A DNA stretch of 64,000 bases from Salvator merianae (Eukaryota; Chordata; Lepidosauria; Squamata; Teiidae), in the NCBI GenBank assembly GCA_003586115.2, contig QVOM02000025.1, positions 44,808,522 through 44,872,521 of the forward strand, given 5' to 3'. The notes beneath the pieces were generated by a model. That model was not told the origin of the DNA and searched no databases. It was given only the letters and a program-made list of their open reading frames with translations. Position 1 is the stretch's first letter. Every line of letters starts with the position of its first letter. The position numbers were made by a program, and so were the translations under genes. This document shows, one piece after another, positions 51,001 to 58,903 of this stretch.

Positions 51001-53936
51001 GTTCCATAGCTGTACTTTGAAGCTAAGCTTTCGGATATGTCTGCAGTATCCATCTTCAGAGGATATGATTGCTAGAAGAATCAAATGCAACTAATGGTCT
51101 CATGGATTTTGTCACCCTTTTTATAAATGTTGGTGAATGACGGTTAGGTTCATAGTATGCAGTTGTGTTTATTTGCTCCTGACAGTTGGTCCTTTGTATG
51201 GTTGTTGACAATGAGAAGTCTTACCAGTTTGTTCAGAAGATTAAACACATTAAATGTGGTGAGTTTTGACACTGAGTCACTTTTCACCAGTGTACCTCTG
51301 GCGGACACATTAAGAATGCTGAAACCACATTTCAAACCTGAAGATATAGAATTGTTCAGACATTGTCTCATGGCAAATTACTTCCTGTGGAACAATGGAT
51401 ACTATGAACAAAGGGAGGGAGTAGTCATTGGAAGTCTACTTAGCCTAGCCATTGCTAACTTTTTCATGGGACATTTTGAAAACAAGGCATTGACAAGTGC
51501 AACACATAAGCCAACTCTATGGTGCAGATATGTTGATGACACATTTGATATCTGATCACATGGTGAAGACAAACTTAAAGAAGTTGTTCAGCCATTTAAA
51601 CAGTGTACATAGCAGCATCAGGATTCACCACAGAATAGAAAAAAGGAGGAGAACAATTCTTAAATGTTTCAAGTAGGAAGAAAACCCTCAGAAGAACTGG
51701 GACACTTAGTATATAGAACACACACACACACACATACGCACACAAAAATGGTTACCTGAATGGTAACTTGAATCATCACTCTGTGCACAAGAGGATGCTG
51801 ATAAAACCCTAATAGAGAGGGCTGAAAGAATTAGCATTTATAGCCAATGGCTACCACAGCAAGGATATCCACCAACTAACCCCCAAACCCAGCAGCAACC
51901 AAAACAGAAGGAAGAAAAAGGGAAAGGGAAATAATTCCTATCCTACATCCAATGTGTGGCAGATTGTACAGGAAAATTATTAAACAGACAAGGGATCAAA
52001 ATAGTCTTCAAATCAACTCAAGTTGATTTGGGCAGTTGCTGAGACCAGTCAAAGATAGACTTGACCCCTTCCAAGCATTTACAAAATACCATGTGAATGT
52101 GGAAAGGTTTATATAGGGATGACCATTTGCACAACAGAGAAAAGAAAATGTGAGCATGAGAGATAAGTAGGCCTCATGCAAACTGACAAATCTGCAATAG
52201 CAGAATATGAATGGACTGAAAATCCCAAAATTCTGTTTGAACACACAGAAGCAATAGCCAGACTTAAGAGTTTCCATGAATTGGCTACAAGGGAAGCCAC
52301 TAAATAAAACGACATCCACATAATTTTAACAAGGATTAAGGATTGTTCCTCAACAATACTTGGAAGCCCTTTTTCAGAAACAAACCAGCCATCAGCAGTA
52401 GAGGATACACATGAGGCTTAAGGCTAGCAATCACACAACAAAACAGCAGTCCATCATTAAAGACTGTGCTTAGGGACAACAACCAGGAATGGACCAATAA
52501 CTCTGTCAACAACTACTCAACTGCCAGGAGCAAAACATCACAATTGCATACCACCAATCTAACAGTCATTCACCATCATCTATAAGAAGGGTGACAAGGT
52601 CCATGAGACCGGCAGTTGCATTTGACTCTTCTAGCAATCATATCTTCTCTGAAGGTGGATAGTGTAGCCAAATCTGAAAGCTTAGGTTCAAAGCAGAACT
52701 ATACAACATGGCATAACAACCCCAAAACTGCGACAAGTGAAATTAGACCCTAATTGATAGCTGGCCAGGCAATTTTAGAATTCATTGTCTGAAGAAGTGG
52801 AGTGTCTGTCACTCTGTATAGCCATTATAATCTCAGGTCCCAAGAAATGCATAAAGCCCTCACTTCGTAATACTTTCTTGTTTGTTGTGACTCTAGGACT
52901 AGCCATGTTATTACCATCCTGGCCTAAGGACACATCTGCCCTTGCAGTTGGTTTGCACTTACAGATCCTAATTAGAGTGGCAGTGCAGCTGGATAGTTTT
53001 GCCCAGTCACAGATCTGCGTTGCTTATCTGTGTGTTAATCAGCCCTTCAAACATTTCTAGGAGTTATCCAATCGATTGTCTGTCTCCCTTAGAATTGTTT
53101 TGCACTCCTATCATTTGTATCTCCTTGCATTACACATGGGTTTCCCTCATTGGGTACTCTATAGTTCCAACTTCACTGCAGCATTGTATTAGGGGTGTAC
53201 CAGGTGGTTGTTGGCTCCAGGCCAGTAACTTTATGCCCAGCTGCTTCATCTAGGGGTTATTGACCCAGCTTCTGCCAGCGCAGCAACCTCCAAAAGCATC
53301 TTTTGGATATAGTGCCATCTCGATCCGCAAGAAATGCTTGCCATCGCTCTGTGTAGCAAATCTGTGACATTCTTTCCTTTTGCAAAGCAAAAAGGAAAAG
53401 AATAATCCTGCTGATATGGACTGGGGGACTGAACTGAGAGCCAACTCATCATACACTCTTGAAAGCAAGTTTCTTTGTTCTTTAAATATTGTAACCCCAC
53501 CCACTGACTGTTTTCTTTGCTATTAAGCAACATTTTCCTTTTATAACTAGATGAATTTCCTGAGTTCTTTGAAAAATAATACCAGTGGCTTTGATCCAGT
53601 GTACCTTATTCCTACCGTCTTTTATTGGCCATGTCTTATGGCTTTTTTGCTCCTCCTTCCAAATGTTTTCACTGGGAATAAACACCTGAAATTTTCCTTA
53701 TCTAGTACCTTTCTCATAACCGTTAACCTTAATTAAACCTATTGAAATCTATGGGCTCACATTGGATTTAAAGCTGAACATTATTATGATATTTAAGTAA
53801 GCAGTATGAGATATGTCTTGTTTTGAAAAGCTGCTTTGATTACATTTTTGTGCAGATGAAAGAAGTGGATGAAAGCACAGGTTCTGGTGAGGGACCAACG
53901 AAATCCATACGCAAAAGAAGACTACGAAAGGACTAA
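27243..53936 (+). CDS. CLGN: Calmegin, complete spliced coding region
   Basis: Fourteen coding exons join without a frame break to 609 residues, nearly the length of human calmegin. Product: type I ER membrane chaperone of the calnexin/calreticulin family, known in mammals to fold sperm ADAM heterodimers needed for fertilization. Seen in order: signal peptide (about 1-21); globular lectin domain with both family signatures (146-161 around CGGAY, 180-188 IMFGPDKCG) and the Cys153/Cys187 pair; P domain (about 265-400) with four KPDDW-type and four GxWxxPxxxNP-type repeats; second part of the globular domain with [13 protein letters not shown]; transmembrane helix 475-496; acidic cytosolic tail ending KRRLRKD. 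Exons: 27243-27392, 30932-31005, 33329-33387, 36265-36406, 36617-36698, 37478-37670, 39310-39499, 39803-39916, 41517-41673, 43057-43272, 45975-46094, 47255-47381, 49763-49887, 53856-53936. The single Asn-free tail and transmembrane segment distinguish it from calreticulin; sequence similarity and synteny favour calmegin over calnexin. Confidence 0.95.
28869..29065. repeat. Two direct copies of a ~45-bp motif
   Basis: TAGGTGTGCAGACATACATG at 28869 and TAGGCGTGCAGACACACATA at 29021, each continuing into GCAGG(G/A)ACAAGTCCAA, about 152 bp apart, in CLGN intron 2. This suggests a local tandem duplication. Confidence 0.6.
29066..29700 (-). mobile_element. L1 LINE fragment, antisense in intron 2
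   Basis: Minus-strand frames encode [12 protein letters not shown] and [20 protein letters not shown], the L1 ORF2 C-terminal pattern, and upstream [13 protein letters not shown]. Frames are broken. The right limit is approximate. Confidence 0.6.
29801..30084. mobile_element. MITE with ~50-bp inverted ends
   Basis: Left GAGCAAGGTGAGCACTTACC and right complement GAGCAAGATGGGTATTTACC pair over about 50 bp. TA lies on each side (29799-29800; 30085-30086). 284 bp, no ORF. The superfamily is uncertain. Confidence 0.65.
30506..30555. repeat. Perfect 15-bp hairpin
   Basis: AAGGAACAGGTGAGT (30506-30520) and ACTCACCTGTTCCTT (30541-30555) with a 20-base loop, in CLGN intron 2. Confidence 0.6.
30932..31005 (+). 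CDS. CLGN: CLGN exon 3
   Basis: Acceptor TTTTATAG; encodes [18 protein letters not shown] and onwards, the start of the calreticulin-family domain. Donor GTAAGA, phase 2. Confidence 0.93.
31640..32650 (+). mobile_element. L2-type LINE, 5'-truncated, open RT frame
   Basis: A 284-codon frame (31675-32526, stop TGA 32527-32529) carries the RT catalytic YADDIQIF motif near its start, then [34 protein letters not shown] and [11 protein letters not shown], in the order of the L2 clade RT C-terminus. In-frame codons for LYILPLG precede it from about 31654. The frame has no stop, so the insertion is younger than other LINE pieces here. Same strand as CLGN, in intron 3. The 3' end runs into an ATT microsatellite. 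Confidence 0.8.
32650..32697. repeat. (ATT)n microsatellite
   Basis: About 15 ATT units directly after the L2 tail AATAAACAACAAC; probably grown from the LINE 3' tail. Confidence 0.9.
33329..33387 (+). CDS. CLGN: CLGN exon 4
   Basis: Acceptor CCTACTAG; encodes [19 protein letters not shown]. Donor GTAAGA, phase 1. The preceding intron holds an L2 insertion. Confidence 0.93.
33779..34292. mobile_element. Harbinger-like non-autonomous element
   Basis: The ends pair imperfectly: left GCCGTCTTTGCACTGGAGG and right complement GGATCTTTCCACACTTGCC, both leading into ..ACTGG. TAA (33776-33778) and TTA (34293-34295) flank it, close to the TWA target of PIF/Harbinger. No transposase. It lies in CLGN intron 4. 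Confidence 0.55.
34609..35287. mobile_element. Non-autonomous hAT-like element
   Basis: Left end TAGAGATGTGAC, right end GTACATCTCCTA; flanks CTGTTTTC (34601-34608) and CTATTTTT (35288-35295) agree at 6 of 8. Contains a short (CCAG)n run near 35180 and the GTTCATTATGAACC motif shared with the 24.3-kb copy. Intron 4 of CLGN. Confidence 0.7.
36265..36406 (+). CDS. CLGN: CLGN exon 5
   Basis: Acceptor TATTTTAG; encodes [20 protein letters not shown] then KHHAIS and [11 protein letters not shown], conserved beta-strands of the lectin domain. Donor GTAAGT, phase 2. Confidence 0.94.
36617..36698 (+). CDS. CLGN: CLGN exon 6, family signature 1
   Basis: Acceptor TTGTGCAG; encodes [19 protein letters not shown], an exact fit to the first calreticulin-family signature. 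Cys153 is here. Donor GTATGT, phase 0. Confidence 0.96.
37478..37670 (+). CDS. CLGN: CLGN exon 7, family signature 2
   Basis: Acceptor CATCTTACAG; encodes the second signature [18 protein letters not shown] and RHKHPKTG, which contribute to the glycan-binding face, and Cys187. Donor GTATTT is a weak but acceptable site; phase 1. Confidence 0.95.
37895..38420. mobile_element. hAT-like family fragment
   Basis: AAACTAAATCCTACTTGAAG and GATAGCAAACCAAACC align with the left interior of the 34.6-kb copy (ACTAAACCCTGCTTAAAG; ATAGTGAACCAAACC). A later ATTCAAGGCCTAG block matches GTTCAAGGCCTGC there. The ends are not clear. Intron 7 of CLGN. Confidence 0.4.
39310..39499 (+). CDS. CLGN: CLGN exon 8, start of P domain
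   Basis: Acceptor TATTTTAG; encodes [14 protein letters not shown] and the first two motif-1 repeats ([26 protein letters not shown]). Donor GTAAAA, phase 2. Confidence 0.95.
39803..39916 (+). CDS. CLGN: CLGN exon 9, P-domain motif 1 repeats 3 and 4
   Basis: Encodes [12 protein letters not shown] and [12 protein letters not shown]. The third repeat has Gly where the others have Asp, as in human calmegin (KPAGW). Acceptor CTTAAAG has a short pyrimidine tract; donor GTAAGA, phase 2. Confidence 0.93.
39917..41516. other. CLGN intron 9
   Basis: AT-rich. The part from about 40690, beginning with T-rich DNA, may be an antisense LINE tail but shows no decisive motif. No other feature. Confidence 0.35.
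41517..41673 (+). CDS. CLGN: CLGN exon 10, P-domain motif 2 repeats
   Basis: Encodes [11 protein letters not shown], then a divergent loop with Cys353 and Cys359, [15 protein letters not shown] and [13 protein letters not shown]. The two cysteines six residues apart correspond to the P-domain disulfide. Donor GTAATA, phase 0. Confidence 0.94.
41674..43056. other. CLGN intron 10
   Basis: No recognised repeat, exon or RNA gene; short ORFs without splice or similarity support. Confidence 0.45.
43057..43272 (+). CDS. CLGN: CLGN exon 11
   Basis: Acceptor CTTTTACAG; encodes the last motif-2 repeat [16 protein letters not shown] and the returning globular strand [19 protein letters not shown]. Donor GTAAGA, phase 0. 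Confidence 0.95.
43790..45900 (+). mobile_element. DIRS-like retrotransposon, degenerate, intron 11
   Basis: Plus-strand frames, broken by stops, read in DIRS order: a gag-like motif [20 protein letters not shown] near 44535-44600; an RT entry segment with [19 protein letters not shown] and [12 protein letters not shown] (about 44960-45060); then [14 protein letters not shown] (about 45170-45212) and FWIALNGE. These match the QEI..LL.KGAIE...FYS..FLV and FKMETL-x-SI blocks of DIRS-group RT. Limits are approximate. An A15 run interrupts it at 45097. The gag motif resembles that of the minus-strand remnant at 9.7 kb. Confidence 0.55.
45975..46094 (+). CDS. CLGN: CLGN exon 12, transmembrane segment
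   Basis: Acceptor TCTGTTTAG; 40 codons including the membrane helix [19 protein letters not shown] between a lumenal RPW and a cytosolic WPSK. Donor GTACAT, phase 0. Confidence 0.92.
46170..46335 (+). mobile_element. L2-type LINE 3' tail
   Basis: CCATTGCTGTAACCCACCCT, GAGAC and TATGGTGGGATAAAAATTC form the usual L2 3' end; the tail has grown into AAGC/CAAA simple repeats. Confidence 0.6.
47255..47381 (+). CDS. CLGN: CLGN exon 13, cytosolic tail
   Basis: Acceptor GTTCTAG; encodes a lysine- and glutamate-rich tail beginning [12 protein letters not shown]. Donor GTAAGA, phase 1. Confidence 0.9.
47630..48165 (+). mobile_element. L2-type LINE tail with internal (GT)n
   Basis: Decayed codons of the RT end near 47830-47940, a 3' region with CTGTCCTGGGACCTTTGGGT and a CAAACAAACAAAC end near 48140-48155. 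A GT microsatellite (about 48037-48064) has expanded within it. Intron 13 of CLGN. Confidence 0.5.
48037..48064. repeat. (GT)n microsatellite
   Basis: About 14 GT units followed by ATA-rich sequence. Confidence 0.9.
48199..48760. mobile_element. Non-autonomous hAT-like element
   Basis: Left end TAGGGTGGTGCCGAACC, right end CATGTGCATCCCTA, i.e. TAGGGATG-type ends of the same family as the 3140 copy. Flanks CTTGCATG and ATTGCTTA agree at 5 of 8. The interior has GTTCAAGGTTCAACTGG and AAGTGAACCACAG motifs. Intron 13. Confidence 0.6.
49122..49490 (-). mobile_element. CR1 LINE 3' end, antisense
   Basis: The reverse complement shows a CR1 3'UTR (AGCAGGTGAAGGTTTTGCC-like region near 49230) and part of ORF2. 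At its 3' terminus a 21-bp unit with CATAAGAACATAAGAGG is repeated perfectly in tandem (49122-49142, 49143-49163), the CR1 terminal-repeat type. Intron 13. Confidence 0.75.
49763..49887 (+). CDS. CLGN: CLGN exon 14, acidic cytosolic tail
   Basis: Acceptor GTTTTTTAG; encodes an acidic run of Glu and Asp ([16 protein letters not shown]) then [10 protein letters not shown]. Donor GTGAGT, phase 0. Confidence 0.9.
50668..50704. repeat. Perfect 16-bp hairpin, 5-base loop
   Basis: Arms TTTCTGCCAAGACAAG (50668-50683) and CTTGTCTTGGCAGAAA (50689-50704) with loop AGTTG; further outer G-C pairs are possible. In the last CLGN intron, not inside a recognised transposon. Confidence 0.75.
50940..52760 (+). 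mobile_element. Penelope-like element with inverted terminal repeats
   Basis: The plus strand encodes a Penelope-type RT piece: [35 protein letters not shown] and the catalytic block RYVDDTFDI (51526-51555). Further on come decayed frames with the GIY-YIG endonuclease entry [14 protein letters not shown] (52083-52124). About 185 bp at 50964-51147 are the reverse complement of 52558-52746, so the body sits between inverted repeats. The RT N-terminus is missing at the 5' side. Stops occur after the RT. In the last CLGN intron. Confidence 0.85.
52761..53855. other. End of last CLGN intron
   Basis: No recognised coding or repeat structure between the Penelope-like element and the last exon. Confidence 0.4.
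53856..53936 (+). CDS. CLGN: CLGN last coding exon
   Basis: Acceptor TTTGTGCAG; encodes [17 protein letters not shown] and the basic end KRRLRKD, then TAA (53934-53936). The end is nearly identical to that of mammalian calmegin. Confidence 0.95.
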   Translation: MKEVDESTGSGEGPTKSIRKRRLRKD

Positions 53937-54190
53937 TTTGCTTCCTGTTGGTTACAGAACATAGGCATTTTTGCTTGCCAAACAGCATGCAGATTGTTAA
54001 ATCTTAAAAATCTAAGACTGAACTCAATTTAAGACTGTTGCTATTTTCCAGCCCCTCTTAATCTTGTCAGATTTTGCTTTTATTTTGAAGAAACTCTCCT
54101 ACTTGTAACATTACTGTTTCTTTCATAGAATAAAAAAAGGTGATAAGGCTGATTTACTGTAAATATTTTTGAAGTTATTTAGAAAATAAA
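53937..54190 (+). terminator. CLGN: CLGN 3'UTR and poly(A) signals
   Basis: AATAAA occurs at 54129-54134 and 54185-54190, about 195 and 250 bp after the stop. The second precedes a GT/T-rich stretch and is a plausible main site. AT-rich sequence continues to about 55.2 kb, so longer 3' ends are possible. Confidence 0.65.
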
Positions 54191-55199
54191 CATTGTTTGG
54201 AAAGAACTTTGGCTTTAATTTTTTTAAAAGCTCATGTAAATGGGATTATATTTTTCCAGCTTTAACATAAGCTAGATTCAATCCTAAAAATGAAAAAAAT
54301 GAAAACAGTTGCAACATCTGCTGAGTGCTAAGTTCTCTGTAGAAAATATGATAGTCAGCTGTGGTGGAGCTGAATGGCAGAACTATTCTGGCAATATTTT
54401 TGCATCAACAATTTTTATTGTAATGTCTATTAATTGTTCATTAGTCATGTCTTAGTTTGATATATGCAAACAGTTGGCAACAGTTTATTATACAAAGAAC
54501 TGTATTGTTGTAATAGAACAGCGTGTTTTATATTGAAATGAAAAAATATGAATTATATTTCAGTTAAATGGTGTACAGATTTTTTCACGTTTTATACTTT
54601 CATGTTTCAAGACAATCTATTTGCTAAGTGTATATTGCCTCATGAATTAAACATTCAATACAGTATTTCCTACCTAAAATCTATTAGTTACTGTATCAGG
54701 GTTCTGCTTCACAAGTAAAGTAGTTTGTATACTACAGCTAACTTTTCTGCAACTTATATACAATATTTCTTGCAAGTTCACTGTAGCTTGTTTAATATGC
54801 ACAGTGAACAAAAACAGTAGAACATTACATGAGTTCTCAACAGATGCGTGGAAAAATAGCTAATGATGGATTTTCCCTTGTGTTCTGACCTGGTGGACAG
54901 CTGACACTTATCTTATATATTCTTTGATGGCATTGGCACTCTCTAGTTCCTGTGTGTCCTTCATCCTCATAGGCCTGTAGAGATAGGCTCTGCAACATTT
55001 GCTATTAGCTGGATTGCCTTAGCTTATGAATATCTGTTTCTCCCCTCCACTATAGAATCAGAACTCAGTTTTTTTGGATTGGAGTTGGCAGTTAAATGGA
55101 AGCTTCCTCTGGTTTCCTTTGATCTTTGATGTCAGGACACCATTTCTAGAGAATGTAGCTGGAGCAGATGATGAGCAGGGTGGAAACCTCCTTGTCCAG

Positions 55200-57980
55200 C
55201 CCTGATCATAGAAGACCTGAAGTTCCAGTAAGCCTGCTCGGAGAAGTGGATCTTAGCAACAGGAAGAAGTATTGTGGGTGTTGAAAAGAGAGTGATGTTT
55301 TAAAGATGTTGCAGTCAGCAGTTAAAGAAATCCCCTTCCTCATCATCCTCGACTTCTCTCTCCTCCTGCAAAGTGCTGAGAATATAAATGATAGATGCTG
55401 CTTTCTCTTCAAACAGCACTCAAAAGGCATGGCTAGCTCCAGTCAAACTTCCTACTCAGATGATGTGGTTCAGGCCTCTAGCCCAGAAGTGCTGTTCTCA
55501 CAAAAAGATGATGGCCTAGCAGCAAGCCTCTTTTCTCTGTTACTTCGTTGGTTCTCATAGGTTAATGATAGTTCCAAGTTATGAGAGTAAAAATCCATCT
55601 CTGAGGACCTAACAGACTTCCAAACCTCTAAAGAGGAGTTTTAAGACAGAGATGCTTCTTCTGATTCTGTAGATGACCTATCTGGGCATGTGCTGAATTG
55701 CAGTTCATTGAAGAGCAGCCCAGGACTGTCAGGTGCCTCACCTGCCAACCCCAAGCTTTCCTCTGCACCTGTAGCAGCTCACAAATAGGTGAGCTACATT
55801 GAAAAAGATATCAAGTACTCTGCTAGAAGCAAGGCTGCTGCTATTATTGCCCTCTCCATGGGCAGGGCTGCATCCTGCTTGCAAGCGATATCATTATGCA
55901 AGCACAGATAGCCTCAGCACTTGTCTGTGCCATGATGTCATGCACATGTGCAATGACACTATGCAAGCCGGTGCAGCCCTGCCCGTGGAGAGGCTGATAA
56001 TGGTGGCACTGTGCTTCTGGCAAAGATGAGTCCCCACACCTTTTCAATGGGACTCAGATAACTGTGAGTTGTAAGAGATGCCAAGGAGTGCCCAGGATAG
56101 TCCCAGGCCTCTCTAAGCAGTTTGTAAGAAATAAACTTACAAATGACACTTCAGCATGTTTCTAGACATATCTGCTGCATCCTTTGTATCATACCGATTC
56201 AGCTTAGAAAAATTTCATCCTGTATTGGACAGAGTGCTAGCTACCCTGAATATCAAGCTGGTTGTTAACACTCTGGCTGAATTCTCTGTGGGAGCAGAGG
56301 ATCTTCTGCCTGTCCCTAAAAAGTGTGAGAAATTTGCCCCTATCCCCAATATTCTACAGAAGGAGTTGGAGATCTTCAGCAAGTCCTGAAAACTTCTGCA
56401 GCCTCTTAAATGCTTCTTGGGCAAAACTGAGGAATTGGACTTTTGGTTGGTCCCCATGGTAGATGTCGCTGACAAAAAGATCGAGTCCGTAGCCAAGAAT
56501 TTGAAGCAGGGTCCCTGGTCCTGCACACCGCAGCCCACATTTCCTTGTTCTCTAGGATAGCACTGCAATGGTTAGATGGGTTATTGGGGATGATCAGATG
56601 CCTAACCAGTCTAGATCTTTGATCAATCCAATCAGGCAGATCTTCGTACTCTCTGACTCTCAAATCACTATGTTATTAAAGGCTATAGTGACCTTGTGCT
56701 TTCTACGGCAGCTAGGAGAGCGTTCTGGTTATTAGATTAAAACATGGAGGCTAGCTGCTGCTCAAGCATCATGGGCAAGCCTTTAAGGGGGAAGCTTTTG
56801 TCACAGTCATCTTTAGCTAAATTCATTTGCCCACAGCTGAGTTGATGATCACTCCAAAGGTCTTTGAAGAGCTTGCAGGTCATTGGGCCCAACCTTTTAA
56901 AAAGAAGTTCCAGATGAACCCATACATTTCCCAGTAACAGCCCCATGGCTTGAAGAGTCTCTCATAAGTTTCCTCCCCTCCAACAGCTTGGATTCTGAGG
57001 AGGATCAGGTGGGTGAAAGCAGAGGCAGTGCTGGCAGCTCTCTGTTGGCCTAGGAGACGCCTGGTTCCCACAACTGATCAAATTGATAATGAAAAAACCA
57101 TTTTCTCTACATCTCCTGCCAGGTTTCTTAGTACAACATCAGGTCTGTCCCCCAAACTTAGGCTGTTTTTGTTTGACCATATGGCTCCTCAGGAGCAATT
57201 CCTCACTTGAATGGCTTGTGCAAAGGAAGTAATACAACCCCAGCTAGTATTTACAGTGCTACTTGGATGCCAGACTAAAGGAATAGATCTATTTCGTCCA
57301 AGCACGGTGGACATTCTTCATTTTTTCACAGAGGAGTGGACAAGAGTCTTTGCCACAACACACTTCATAAGCAGATTTGTGTCCTTTCAATGTTTTGGAA
57401 GTTCTTTTCAGAACTGTGCTTGTGATTTCATCTTTTAGTAAGTAGTCCTTCAAGGGAAGCAAATTAATATGTCCCCTTATGGTTCATTATTTTCCTTCTG
57501 GAGTCTCACCTTAGTGCTCAGAGGTCTTATGCAGGAGCCATTTGAGCACCTTTGACAAGTTCTCCTGCAAGTATTCCCTCTTAAAGTTGTTTTTTTGATT
57601 GGTGAATCTTTGGTTTGGCTGCCTTGTTCATTATAGAAACTTGAAGCCTGTTGATCCTTTGGCCATGGAGTGCTCTGAGCTGCTCGCTGGATCACTCCAT
57701 CCACACTTCAGAGTCGTGGCAATTTCTAAGTTGCCACAGGCACCCCCGAAGCCATCCCGGGATGGACTGCTTTTTAGCAGTTCACACACTTACCAGGAGC
57801 ATACCATACTAGGCTGGCAAGTGCAGACAGGCCCTTGGTATGCGATTCCTCCAGGTTCTGTCATCCTTTGCAAAGATCCTCTTTTTCATCCCAGGGACAG
57901 TATAGCTTTCCACAGGAATGTGACCTGTGAAATTCAAAGGTTCTCTCCGTCTCTCTCTCTCCCTCTCCCCAAATAACAAG
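55200..57980 (+). mobile_element. DIRS-like retrotransposon, heavily degenerate
   Basis: Plus-strand frames with many stops read gag-like DKKIESVAKNLKQG (about 56470) and, after a gap, STAARRAFWLLD plus GKPLRGKLL (about 56700-56800), the A-RR-x-x-WL...PF-G...LFG pattern of DIRS gag. A later frame (about 57210-57420; VDILHFFTEEWTR) resembles the start of a DIRS tyrosine recombinase. The piece at 57660-57960 has no clear match. It sits between the convergent CLGN and SCOC 3' ends. Limits are approximate and the call is tentative. Confidence 0.4.
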
Positions 57981-58389
57981 AAGCCAAGGTTTCTAGTAAG
58001 ATTATGGGCATCTGGATACAGACTTTTAACAGGTGACAATGTTCAGAAGTTTGAAGTCCAGTGCAGGTGATGGCTCATTCCATATGTTCAGCATCCATAT
58101 CTGCAGTCTATTCAGTGTATGCATCCATTCAGGATATGGAAGATGGCTTTTGACTTTTTCTAGGCATTAGCAACTGCATAGGTTCCATTATGCACAGACT
58201 GCCTTTGGGCTGTATTGAGAGAGTCATCTATATAGCAAACTCCCTCCCAAGGTGGGTGTGGCTTTGGTACATCTAATAATTCACAGTTTTCCTGTTCTAC
58301 CTCATTAAGCTTCCTTCCTTGTTTGGCACACACTACCACTTATCTGCTTTGCCACCACCTGCAGGCCAGCACTGGTGTGGCCTTCTATG

Positions 58390-58795
58390 TTGTCTGAAGC
58401 ACCATCCTGGATGTTTGCCTTCCAGGACTACAGGTCCCAGCAGCCAATTTCCCATTGCAGTAGGATCTCAAGCAGCACAGAATCCTGGGACCTGCTGTCA
58501 CAGAAGGCAAGAGTGGTGCTTCAGAACAATGTGGTGGGTGATAGCCATCAGGCTGAAGCAGGCAAGCAGTGGCACAAGTAAAAGCAGGCAGGTCGGAGTG
58601 AGCCTAGGGAGTGGCAGTGGCAGAAAGAGAGAGGAGGGATTCATGGAACTGAACCCAAATCAGCAGACCTGCACAACAAACTGACTGGTCATTTGTTGAG
58701 GCCTGTAAGCCTATTGTAATGATAGCAAAGTCCAGTTACATGCAAACTGAACCCACCAGAACCTGCTCATGTACGCCTCTGCTAATTACAAAAGA
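58390..58795. repeat. Foldback / hAT-like fragment
   Basis: CTGAAGCACCA (near 58395) and its complement TGGTGCTTCAG (near 58513) are perfect 11-bp arms. The right side ends with AAACTGAACCC...CATGTACGCCTC, similar to ends of the hAT-like family in this window. Boundaries are unknown. Confidence 0.35.
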
Positions 58796-58903
58796 TAGGA
58801 AATGGTTGTAGCATACTTATTGTTTTTAACATGCCAATCATAAATTAGTAAAACATTTAAATGACTTCAATATAACAGACAAAATGAGATGAATTTGAAA
58901 GCT

